Shown here piece after piece: positions 12,012-19,196 of a stretch of DNA of 64,000 nucleotides. The position numbers were made by a program, and so were the translations under genes. This stretch comes from [Empedobacter] haloabium (GTDB lineage Bacteria; Pseudomonadota; Gammaproteobacteria; Burkholderiales; Burkholderiaceae_D): contig CP136508.1 of NCBI GenBank assembly GCA_008011715.2, positions 930,001 to 994,000 on the forward strand. The letters are read 5' to 3'. The stretch's first letter is position 1. Each line of letters begins with the position of its first letter. Under the pieces are notes generated by a model. The model was not told the origin of the DNA and ran no database searches. It saw only the letters and a program-made list of their open reading frames with translations.

Positions 12012-12422
12012 TCACTGCAGCGTCAGGATCACCTTGACGGTATCGTCCACCGACGACTTGTTGATATAGCCGATGGCCTTGGGATCGTCGGCCACGGCCT
12101 TCTTTACCTCGGCATCGGACTTGTATTCCTTCGGTTCGGCCGTGGCTTTACCCGTGAACACCAGCTTCAGCCACGCAGCCTTGACCTGGCTGGCTTCCAT
12201 GTTCGAGATGCGCTTGTAAAAATCGGTACGGATCGCCGAGCCCTCGGCCTGGTCGATCGGCGTGAACTGGGCCGATTTGCCCAGGAAGAACTGGGCTGCC
12301 TGTTCCGAGAACATGCGGCTGGCGGGATTTTTCGGGCTGACGATGACGACAGTCTCGGCCGCGGCCGGCAGGGCGGCCGTCGCCACGGCGGCCAACAGCA
12401 GGGATGACAGCAGCTTTTTCAT
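12012..12422 (-). CDS. Short PstS-like periplasmic substrate-binding-domain protein, copy 3 (no porin partner)
   Basis: The third 136-residue member, with signal peptide MKKLLSSLLLAAVATAALPA. It is more diverged than copies 1 and 2 (SPKNPASRMF, KSAQFTPIDQ, KRISNMEASQVKAAWLKLVF, GYINKSSVDD) but has the same length and end. No porin precedes it; argJ is divergently oriented on the other side of a 262-base AT-rich gap. It is likely the older copy or a remnant of a third pair. Start chosen at the signal peptide, preceded on the minus strand by AAGGAGTTAGTC, a good ribosome site. Confidence 0.83.
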   Translation of the reverse strand: MKKLLSSLLLAAVATAALPAAAETVVIVSPKNPASRMFSEQAAQFFLGKSAQFTPIDQAEGSAIRTDFYKRISNMEASQVKAAWLKLVFTGKATAEPKEYKSDAEVKKAVADDPKAIGYINKSSVDDTVKVILTLQ

Positions 12423-12684
12423 GACTAACTCCTTGAAACTTGTCCGCGCCGAGGGACGACGGTGACGATTGAACGGTAGACGGCGCATTGCACCTTCGGG
12501 TTTCTCTACGATATGCGAGAGCCGGGGGCGTATCAATCAAATCCGGCGGAACAATATTTTTAAGAAAACTTAGTGTCGTTTTCCGAGAACTTTGCTGGCA
12601 GAAATGACATCGAAGCGCCGTCCGCGCCGCGCATGCTGCAGGTATTACAATAGCGCTTCCATTCATTCGCACGAGAACAAGACC

Positions 12685-13920
12685 ATGGCCGTCAATTCCC
12701 CTATTCCTGTCGCCGCCGACCTGAAGCCCGTCGCGGGCATCGAGATCGGTTACGCCCAAGCGGGCATCAAGAAGCCGAACCGCAAGGACGTGCTGGTGAT
12801 GAAACTGGCCGAAGGCGCCACGGTGGCGGGCGTCTTCACGCTGAACCGCTTCTGCGCCGCGCCGGTGCAGATCTCGAAGGACAACCTGGCCGCCGTCAAG
12901 GCCGGCGGCAAGCCGATCCGCGCGCTGCTGGTCAACACGGGCAACGCCAATGCCGGCACCGGCGAGGCCGGCCTGGCCAACGCCAAGGCCACCTGCGACG
13001 CGCTGGCGCGCGAACTGGGCCTGGACGCGCAGCAGATCCTGCCGTTCTCCACCGGCGTGATCCTGGAGCCGCTGCCGGTCGAGAAGATCAAGGCCGGCCT
13101 GCCGGCCGCCGTGCAGAACCTGCAGGCGGATAACTGGTTCAACGCGGCCGAAGCGATCATGACGACGGACACGCAGCCGAAAGCCGGCTCGCGCACGGTG
13201 ACGATCGCCGGCCACACCGTCACGCTGACGGGCATCAGCAAGGGTGCCGGCATGATCAAGCCGAACATGGCAACGATGCTGGGCTACCTGGCGTTCGACG
13301 CGAAGGTGGCGCAGCCGGTGCTGGACCAGCTGGTCAAGGAGGCCGCGGACCAGTCGTTCAACTGCATCACGATCGACGGCGATACGTCCACCAACGACTC
13401 CTTCATGCTGATCGCCACCGGCGCCGGCACGCTGGAAGTGAACTCGGTCGATTCGCCCGAATACCGCGAACTGGCGGCGGCCGTCACGGAGCTGTCCGTG
13501 TTCCTGGCCCAGGCCATCATCCGCGACGGCGAAGGCGCCACCAAGTTCATCACCATCACGGTGGAAGAGGGCGAGTCGGTCGAGGAGTGCCGCAAGATCG
13601 CCTACTCGATCGCCCATTCGCCGCTGGTCAAGACGGCCTTCTTCGCCTCCGACCCGAACCTGGGCCGCATCCTGGCCGCGATCGGCTATGCCGGCGTGGA
13701 CCTGGACGTCTCGAAGATCAACCTGTGGCTGGACGACGTATGGGTCGCGAAAGACGGCGGCCGCAACCCTGACTACAAGGAAGAGGACGGCCAGCGCGTC
13801 ATGAAGCAGAGCGAGATCGCCGTACGCGTCAAGCTGGCGCGCGGTGCCGCCCGCGCTACCGTGTACACCTGCGACCTGTCGCACGACTACGTGTCGATCA
13901 ACGCCGACTACCGTTCCTGA
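12685..13920 (+). CDS. argJ: Bifunctional ornithine acetyltransferase/N-acetylglutamate synthase ArgJ
   Basis: ArgJ recycles the acetyl group in arginine synthesis by moving it from N-acetylornithine to glutamate. The 411-residue product has the family's autocleavage region [20 protein letters not shown]: cleavage before the Thr of MAT exposes the nucleophile that starts the beta chain. Other landmarks are [13 protein letters not shown] and the C-terminal [13 protein letters not shown]. It is a full-length cytoplasmic enzyme. Its stop overlaps the next start by one base (TGATG), so the DUF815 ATPase and mutT are translationally coupled to it. The start was chosen at MAVNS, the typical beginning in related bacteria. 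Confidence 0.97.
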   Translation: MAVNSPIPVAADLKPVAGIEIGYAQAGIKKPNRKDVLVMKLAEGATVAGVFTLNRFCAAPVQISKDNLAAVKAGGKPIRALLVNTGNANAGTGEAGLANAKATCDALARELGLDAQQILPFSTGVILEPLPVEKIKAGLPAAVQNLQADNWFNAAEAIMTTDTQPKAGSRTVTIAGHTVTLTGISKGAGMIKPNMATMLGYLAFDAKVAQPVLDQLVKEAADQSFNCITIDGDTSTNDSFMLIATGAGTLEVNSVDSPEYRELAAAVTELSVFLAQAIIRDGEGATKFITITVEEGESVEECRKIAYSIAHSPLVKTAFFASDPNLGRILAAIGYAGVDLDVSKINLWLDDVWVAKDGGRNPDYKEEDGQRVMKQSEIAVRVKLARGAARATVYTCDLSHDYVSINADYRS

Positions 13921-14786
13921 TGACGTCACTGGAGCAATTCCTGGCCCGTGCCGAACAGGTGCTGGTGCGGGTCGAGGCGCTGCTGCCGCCGGCCGTGCCG
14001 GCGCCGGACTGGCACGCGGCCAGCGCCTTCCGCTGGCGCAAGCGCGGCACCGGTGCCGGCTGGCTGCAACCGGTCACGCACGCCTCGCGCATCGCACTGG
14101 ACGACCTGCACAACGTCTCGGCCCAGAAAGCGCAGATCGAGCAGAACACCTTGCAGTTCGTGCAGGGCCGGCCCGCCAACAACGTGCTGCTGACGGGCGC
14201 GCGCGGCACCGGCAAGTCGTCGCTGATCAAGGCATGCCTGAACCGCTTCGCCGCCGACGGCCTGCGCCTGATCGAGGTGGACAAGGCCGACCTGGCCGAC
14301 CTGCCGGACATCATCGACCTGGTGGCGGGACGCCCCGAAAAATTCGTCGTGTTCTGCGACGACCTGTCGTTCGAGGAAGGCGAGAGCGGCTACAAGGCGC
14401 TGAAGGTGGCGCTGGACGGCTCCATCACGGCGCAGTCGGACAATGTGCTGATCTACGCCACCTCGAACCGGCGCCACCTGATGCCGGAGCGGATGTCGGA
14501 CAACGCCAGCTACCGCCACGACGAGGATGGCGACCTGCATCCGGGCGAGACGGTGGAGGAGAAGATCTCGCTGTCGGAACGCTTCGGCCTGTGGCTGTCG
14601 TTCTACCCGTTCAAGCAGGACGACTACCTGGACATCGTGGCGCACTGGCTGGCGTCGTTCGGCTGCACGCCCGGGCAGATCGAGGAAGCCCGTGGCGACG
14701 CCTTGCGCTGGGCGCTGCAGCGCGGCTCCCGTTCGGGCCGCGTGGCCTGGCAGTTCGCGCGCGACTATGCAGGGAAGCTGGCATGA
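13920..14786 (+). CDS. DUF815 family AAA-type ATP-binding protein
   Basis: A 288-residue predicted ATPase. The Walker A loop is GARGTGKSSL and the Walker B-like stretch is FVVFCDDLSFEEGES, followed by a sensor-like VLIYATSNRRHLMPERMSDN. These are the hallmarks of DUF815, a widespread AAA family of unknown cellular role often found beside argJ and a Nudix gene. No membrane segment or DNA-binding domain is seen. It overlaps argJ by one base and mutT by four (ATGA), so the three are one operon. Function beyond nucleotide binding is unknown. Confidence 0.9.
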   Translation: MTSLEQFLARAEQVLVRVEALLPPAVPAPDWHAASAFRWRKRGTGAGWLQPVTHASRIALDDLHNVSAQKAQIEQNTLQFVQGRPANNVLLTGARGTGKSSLIKACLNRFAADGLRLIEVDKADLADLPDIIDLVAGRPEKFVVFCDDLSFEEGESGYKALKVALDGSITAQSDNVLIYATSNRRHLMPERMSDNASYRHDEDGDLHPGETVEEKISLSERFGLWLSFYPFKQDDYLDIVAHWLASFGCTPGQIEEARGDALRWALQRGSRSGRVAWQFARDYAGKLA

Positions 14787-15199
14787 CGGCACCGGTGAAA
14801 CCGATCGACGTGGCGGTCGGCATCCTGATGAAGCCGAATGGCGACGTGCTGCTGGGCCAGCGCCCGCCCGGCAAGCCGTACGCGGGCTACTGGGAGTTCC
14901 CGGGCGGGAAAGTGGACCCGGGCGAGACCGTCCTGGAAGCGCTCAAGCGCGAGTTCATGGAGGAGCTGGGCATCGAGGTGTTGTCGGCCGACGAGTGGTG
15001 CGGTGTCGAACACGTCTATGAACATGCCCACGTGCGGCTGCACTTCTTCATCAGCCGCGACTGGCGCGGCGAACCGCAAAGCCTGGAAGGCCAGGCCTTC
15101 GCCTGGCAGGGCGAGGTCGGCGTGGAGCCGCTGCTGCCGGCCACGATTCCGCTGTTGCAGTGGATTTCACGGGACGCCTGCAGCACTGTTGACGCATAA
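14783..15199 (+). CDS. mutT: MutT-type Nudix hydrolase (8-oxo-dGTP diphosphatase family)
   Basis: A 138-residue Nudix enzyme. The Nudix box is complete: GGKVDPGETVLEALKREFME followed by ELGIEV, matching Gx5Ex7REUxEExGU with both catalytic Glu pairs. Upstream is the typical YWEFPGG. The length and context are those of MutT, which removes oxidised dGTP from the nucleotide pool and so limits A-to-C transversions. It overlaps the DUF815 gene by ATGA. In related genomes yacG usually follows; here a 24-kb biosynthetic cluster comes between. Confidence 0.92.
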   Translation: MTAPVKPIDVAVGILMKPNGDVLLGQRPPGKPYAGYWEFPGGKVDPGETVLEALKREFMEELGIEVLSADEWCGVEHVYEHAHVRLHFFISRDWRGEPQSLEGQAFAWQGEVGVEPLLPATIPLLQWISRDACSTVDA

Positions 15200-15204
15200 A
15201 CACC

Positions 15205-15258
15205 GGTGTCAGGCACCTATCTCGGGGCCGCACGGCCCCGAGATAGGTGCCTGACACC
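15205..15258. repeat. 54-nt perfect palindromic element at the left edge of the biosynthetic cluster
   Basis: Perfect 25-base arms (15205-15229 and 15234-15258) with loop GCAC. The arm begins GGTGTCAGGCACCTATCTC and so shares the CAGGCACCTNTCTC core, arm length and loop size of the element after secA. It lies six bases beyond the mutT stop and twenty before the first cluster gene's end, marking the junction between the conserved backbone and the cluster. There is no T-run on either strand. Confidence 0.85.
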
Positions 15259-15278
15259 TGGGGTTCAAAGGCCAGCGG

Positions 15279-16427
15279 CTACAGCGGCAAGCCGCTCCCC
15301 CAGCCCCGCGCCATCCCACTGACCAGTGCCGCCGTCGGCGTCCCGGCCGCACGCGCATCGCGCCGCCGGCATTGCTCTTCGTCCGTGATGAACAGGTCCG
15401 CGGCGAACTGCCGCGCCCCCAACGCCTGCGCCTGCGTCTTGGGTGCGCGTAGAGCGGTAAACGCGGCCAGCGCCGCGTCGATGCCGTCGTGCGCCGCCAG
15501 GCAGCGCGGCAGATGCCACGCGTCTTCCAGCGCCTGGGCCGCGCCCTGGCCGGAAGTCGGCAGCGAGGCATGGGCCGCGTCGCCCAGCATCAGCACATTG
15601 GCGCGGTGCCAGCACGGCACAGGATCGACGTCGTGCACCGCAATCAGGCTGACCTTTTCACGCGGCGTCGCGCGCAGCAGCGTCGGAATCGGCGCCGGCC
15701 AGTCGGCGAAGCGTTCGTACAACGCGTCGAAGGCGGGCAACCGTTGCAGGTCCGGCGCCGCCGCGGCGGCGGCCCAGTAGAGCTTGCGCGGGCCGATGGC
15801 AACCGCGCCGAAACGCTCGCCTATCCCCCAGAAATCCTGCACGCCCGGCTCGTCCACCAGGTCCCGTTCCAGCTCCACCGCACCGACCCAGTTGACGAAA
15901 CCCTGATAGCGCGGCTGGTTCTCGCCCAGCACGAAGTGCCGGGAGATCGAGTGCTTGCGGCCGTCCGCGCCGACCAGCAGGTCCGCGGTGATGGTGCCGC
16001 CGTCGGCACGCTCCAGCCAGGCACCCGTGTCGTCGCCGCGCAGCGTCATGCCGGCCACGCCGTAATGGACCACGACGCCGTGCCGTGCCAGCCAGTCGGC
16101 CAGAATGCGCATCAGGTCGCGCCGCAGCACGGCATGGCTGCGATATCCCATCTCCCGGTCCAGCTGGCCGATGTCCAGCGACTGCAGGAGCCGTCCGGCG
16201 CGGTCCAGCCGGCGCATCGCACCCGGCACCCCGCCAACGGCGGCCACCGCCGGCAGCAGTCCCAGCTCATCCAGGACGAAGGCGGCATTGGGCCACAGCA
16301 CCATGCCGCCGCCGGCGCCATAAGGGTCCGGATTGCGCTCGTACACAGCGACGCGGTGTCCGGCGCGGGTCAGCGCAATGGCGCTGGCCAGGCCGGCAAT
16401 GCCAGCGCCAATAATCACGATCCTCAT
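15279..16427 (-). CDS. FAD-dependent aromatic-hydroxylase-type monooxygenase
   Basis: A 382-residue class A flavoprotein monooxygenase. The FAD-binding fold opens with MRIVIIGAGIAGLASAIALT (GxGxxG), a central DLLVGADGRKHSISR follows (DG motif), and the second FAD motif is VLMLGDAAHASLPTSGQGAA with a following ALEDA helix. It belongs with PobA-like and UbiH-like hydroxylases that act on free or carrier-bound aromatic or polyene substrates. It is divergent from the rest of the cluster, sharing a 144-base AT-rich promoter with a lux-box-like site. A hydroxylation of the aryl or polyene product is a reasonable inference. The start is set at MRIVII because the FAD motif begins there. Confidence 0.88.
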   Translation of the reverse strand: MRIVIIGAGIAGLASAIALTRAGHRVAVYERNPDPYGAGGGMVLWPNAAFVLDELGLLPAVAAVGGVPGAMRRLDRAGRLLQSLDIGQLDREMGYRSHAVLRRDLMRILADWLARHGVVVHYGVAGMTLRGDDTGAWLERADGGTITADLLVGADGRKHSISRHFVLGENQPRYQGFVNWVGAVELERDLVDEPGVQDFWGIGERFGAVAIGPRKLYWAAAAAAPDLQRLPAFDALYERFADWPAPIPTLLRATPREKVSLIAVHDVDPVPCWHRANVLMLGDAAHASLPTSGQGAAQALEDAWHLPRCLAAHDGIDAALAAFTALRAPKTQAQALGARQFAADLFITDEEQCRRRDARAAGTPTAALVSGMARGWGSGLPL

Positions 16428-16483
16428 TTTCAATCCCGCCTTGAAAAACCCGCCAGTATTAACGGGAAAACACCAGATTATAA

Positions 16484-16503
16484 ACCTGTAATTTTCTACA
16501 GCT
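16484..16503. promoter_or_regulatory. lux-box-like LuxR operator in a divergent promoter
   Basis: The site ACCTGTAATTTTCTACAGCT has the ACCTGTA-N6-TACAG(G/C)T form of the Vibrio fischeri lux box (ACCTGTAGGATCGTACAGGT). Outside the central six bases, it differs at one position, near the right end. It lies 57 bases from the monooxygenase start on the minus side and 69 bases from the first biosynthetic start on the plus side. A minus-strand TAATAC at 16461-16456 could be a -10 hexamer that would place the box near -43, as for lux-type activation; that part is tentative. A LuxR-family protein is encoded at the other end of the cluster. Confidence 0.75.
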
Positions 16504-16571
16504 TCGATAGCTCGGCATTTGCCCCCAAACTCCTGGTTGCGAAAAAGATAATTATTACTAGGGAAGCTAAA

Positions 16572-17309
16572 ATGCAAGCAGGGATTGAAGCGCTGCGCCC
16601 GCAACCTGAGGCGACGGCTCCGCTCGACAGTGGCCAGCTGGTTATCGACAAGCTGTATATCAGCGCGACCAGCAATGCCGCCGAGCGTTTCGGTTGCGCT
16701 TTTCCGCGCCAGCCCCGCCCGGACAGCGCAGGTATCGCCGCGCAATTACAGAAATCCAAACGTCTCAGCAGTTTGAGCCGGAAGGTCCTGCGCCACCTGC
16801 TCACCCACCACGACGTGGGACAGTTCGATTATTCGGTGTTTTGTTCCCGTTTTGGTGAGCTGGCCAGCATCGAAGAAAACAACCGCTGCAATGTCGCACG
16901 CGAAGAACTGTCGCCTTCCAATTTTTCCTATTCGGTACAGAACGCGCTGGCCGGCCAGCTGTCCATCCTGCTCGGCTCGCGCCGTCCCAGCAGTTCGATT
17001 TCGGCCGGCACTTTCGTGGTACGCAATGCCTTGATGGATGCGCAGGCATTCCTGTTTGACCAGCCCGAGGCACGCCGCGTACTGGCGGTGTTTTACGACG
17101 GCGATATTCCGCCGCGCTTTCATGCCGAATTTGCCGGCTGGCCGCATGACTACGTCGTTTCGTGCGGTTTGCGCCGCGCCCTGCCCGGCGAAGCGGGGGC
17201 GTTCACACCGGCGCAGCAGTTCTCTTCGCCAACCGCGGCCGCCCAGATTTCAGCCTTGCTCGAGCTGGCCGGGCCGGCTGCCAACCAAGTCATCCATGAA
17301 TGGGAGTAA
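16572..17309 (+). CDS. Ketosynthase-like chain-length-factor protein (aryl-polyene cluster type)
   Basis: A 245-residue protein that matches the N-terminal-type beta-ketoacyl-synthase domain (Ketoacyl-synt_2) of aryl polyene clusters. The stretch FDYSVFCSRFGELASIEENN and then LSPSNFSYSVQNALAGQLSI has the family's FaSRyGE and SPtxFSxSVHNAxxG pattern, with Gln where His is common. There is no Cys-His-His ketosynthase triad, so it should act as a non-catalytic partner of the KS at 20726, as chain-length factors do. It opens the long plus-strand operon, 69 bases after the lux-like box. AGGGAAG before the ATG supports the start. Confidence 0.8.
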   Translation: MQAGIEALRPQPEATAPLDSGQLVIDKLYISATSNAAERFGCAFPRQPRPDSAGIAAQLQKSKRLSSLSRKVLRHLLTHHDVGQFDYSVFCSRFGELASIEENNRCNVAREELSPSNFSYSVQNALAGQLSILLGSRRPSSSISAGTFVVRNALMDAQAFLFDQPEARRVLAVFYDGDIPPRFHAEFAGWPHDYVVSCGLRRALPGEAGAFTPAQQFSSPTAAAQISALLELAGPAANQVIHEWE

Positions 17310-17311
17310 AT

Positions 17312-17569
17312 ATGTCCGATATTGAGCAAAGGATTCAAAAAGCGCTGCAGGCGGCGATCCAGATCGACGGCGGGCCGATTACCGATGACGAAGATTTTTT
17401 CGACGGCCGGCTGGAACTCGATTCGATCGACGTGCTGGAGATCGTCATCGCCATCAAAAAGGAATTCAAGATCGACCTGAAATTGAAGACCGACGACAAG
17501 GCCGGCGTATTCCGCAACCTGCGGCAACTGCGTGAAATGGTCGAGTCACGCATGGCGGAAGCCGCATAG
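17312..17569 (+). CDS. Acyl carrier protein (type II)
   Basis: An 85-residue free-standing ACP. The phosphopantetheine site is the Ser of ELDSIDVLEIV near residue 40, in a helix-2 context typical of type II carrier proteins. It follows the chain-length-factor gene by two bases and its TAG overlaps the GTG start of the AMP ligase by one base. It should carry the growing aryl or polyene chain made by the KS, KR and dehydratases of this operon. Aryl polyene clusters usually carry two ACP genes; I see only this free-standing one here. It needs activation by a PPTase such as the one at 38371. Confidence 0.92.
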   Translation: MSDIEQRIQKALQAAIQIDGGPITDDEDFFDGRLELDSIDVLEIVIAIKKEFKIDLKLKTDDKAGVFRNLRQLREMVESRMAEAA

Positions 17570-18867
17570 TGGCAACGCTGAACCAGGAACTGGTCGCGCG
17601 GTTCGACGATGGACGCACGATCCATCGCGAGCAGGCTGGCAGGGCCATCGCCGGCGTCATGGCGGCCCTGCCCGCGGCGCCCGGCGCCATCCTGCTCAAC
17701 TGCCAGTGCAGTTACCGCTTCTATGTCGCCCTGCTGGCTTGCCTGGCGGCGGGCCGCCAGGTAGTACTGCTGCCGAATGCCCTGCCAGCCGTGGCTGCGC
17801 GCTATCGGGACCAGTATGGCAGCGTGATCGACGATGCCGACGATGTGCTGCGCCTGCGTTACGGCAGCAGCGACGTCACTCTGCTGGAGTCGCAAGGCGC
17901 GGCGTGGCATGGCCAGCTCGATCCAGCCGGAGCGGTCCTGCTGTACACCTCCGGGTCGACCGGCGAGCCGAAAAAAGTCGTCAAGACGGTGGCCGGCCTG
18001 ATGGCCGAGGTAAGCGACCTGCAGAGCCTGTTTCTGGGGGCGCCGCCGCGACTGCTTGCCGCCACCGTGCCGCATTACCACCTGTATGGCCTGCTGTTCC
18101 GGATACTGCTGCCATTCCAGTCCGGCTACCCGTTCCTTGCCAGCACCATCCGCTCGCCGGCCGAACTGGCGGAGCTGGACAGTTATGTGCTGGTCAGCAG
18201 CCCGGCATTCCTGCGCCGCCTGACGGAGCAGGAGCCGCTTGGCGGTGCGGCCCTGGTGTTCTCGTCGGGCGGTGCCTTGCTGCCGGACGAGGAACTGCTC
18301 GTCCAACAAGTATTTGGCGCGCCGTGCTTCGAAATCTACGGCAGCAGCGAGACGGGTGGTATCGGCTACCGCCGCGCCCGGGCCGGACAGCATCTATGGA
18401 CGCTGCCCGGTACCGAGGTGCGGGCCGGTGCCGATGGCCGGCTGTGGCTGTGGTCGCGCTATTGCGCCGAAACGGGCTGGGTCGAGCGCGACGACTTGAT
18501 CGAGCTGCATGCCGACGGCAGTTTTCGCGTGCTGGGCCGGGCCGACGATATCGTCAAGATCGAGGAGAAACGCATCTCGCTGGGCCACCTCGCCAGCCTG
18601 ATCCGCGCCACGTCGCCGGCGATCCGCACCGCGCGCCTGCTGGTGTACGACGAACCCATGCGCAAGCGCCTGGCGGCGGTCGTGGTGGTCGACGCGGCCG
18701 TGCCGGAAAGCCAGTTCGCACGCATCGAACAGGTCGCCAAGGCCGCGCTGCAAGGCCAGGTCGAGCGCATGTTCATACCGCGCAAGTGGAAGGTGGTGCA
18801 CGAGGCGGTGCTCGATGCCATGGGCAAGCTGTCCCGCTCGACCATGCTGGAACTGATGCATGAGTGA
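17569..18867 (+). CDS. AMP-dependent acyl/aryl ligase loading the ACP
   Basis: A 432-residue member of the ANL (adenylate-forming) superfamily, shorter than NRPS A domains and of the size of aryl polyene ligases. Motifs are the P-loop LLYTSGSTGEPKKV, the A5-like EIYGSSETGGIGYR and the hinge GRADDIVKIEEKRIS. A catalytic Lys lies near the C-terminus (DAMGKLSRS). Given the MIO enzyme two genes downstream, the likely job is activation of a cinnamate or coumarate starter and transfer to the ACP; a beta-amino acid substrate is the alternative. GTG start, overlapping the ACP stop. Confidence 0.85.
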   Translation: MATLNQELVARFDDGRTIHREQAGRAIAGVMAALPAAPGAILLNCQCSYRFYVALLACLAAGRQVVLLPNALPAVAARYRDQYGSVIDDADDVLRLRYGSSDVTLLESQGAAWHGQLDPAGAVLLYTSGSTGEPKKVVKTVAGLMAEVSDLQSLFLGAPPRLLAATVPHYHLYGLLFRILLPFQSGYPFLASTIRSPAELAELDSYVLVSSPAFLRRLTEQEPLGGAALVFSSGGALLPDEELLVQQVFGAPCFEIYGSSETGGIGYRRARAGQHLWTLPGTEVRAGADGRLWLWSRYCAETGWVERDDLIELHADGSFRVLGRADDIVKIEEKRISLGHLASLIRATSPAIRTARLLVYDEPMRKRLAAVVVVDAAVPESQFARIEQVAKAALQGQVERMFIPRKWKVVHEAVLDAMGKLSRSTMLELMHE

Positions 18868-19192
18868 GCGTGCCGTAACCCTGCCGGGAGAAGCGTTGCA
18901 CTTCGCGCCGGACGCGCCGTATTACGACGGCCACTTCGAGGGCAACCCGATAACGCCCGCCATAGCACAGATCGGCGCATGCCTGGCGCGGTTGGCGCCC
19001 TACGCCGCCGATCTGGGGCGCAGCGCACGGCCGCTGGCAGCCCGGTTTTATGCGGTGATCGCACCTGGCGACACCATCTTTTTGACGTGGAAACTCGGGC
19101 AGGACGGCGCCGTCGAAGCGGCGCTGTACCGGTCGGAGCAGTTGTGTTCACGCATTACTTTCGAGCTGGCCGACGCCGGCGGAGGACTCTAG
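18860..19192 (+). CDS. Hotdog-fold dehydratase/thioesterase-like protein (ApeI/FabZ type)
   Basis: A 110-residue single hotdog domain. The sequence YYDGHFEGNPITPAIAQIGA carries the HFxGxPxxPG-like active-site signature of FabA/FabZ and of ApeI proteins from aryl polyene clusters (His in GHFEGNP). It should dehydrate 3-hydroxyacyl-ACP during polyene extension. It overlaps the ligase gene by eight bases. A second, different hotdog protein is encoded at 21903. Confidence 0.85.
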   Translation: MSERAVTLPGEALHFAPDAPYYDGHFEGNPITPAIAQIGACLARLAPYAADLGRSARPLAARFYAVIAPGDTIFLTWKLGQDGAVEAALYRSEQLCSRITFELADAGGGL

Positions 19193-19196
19193 CATC

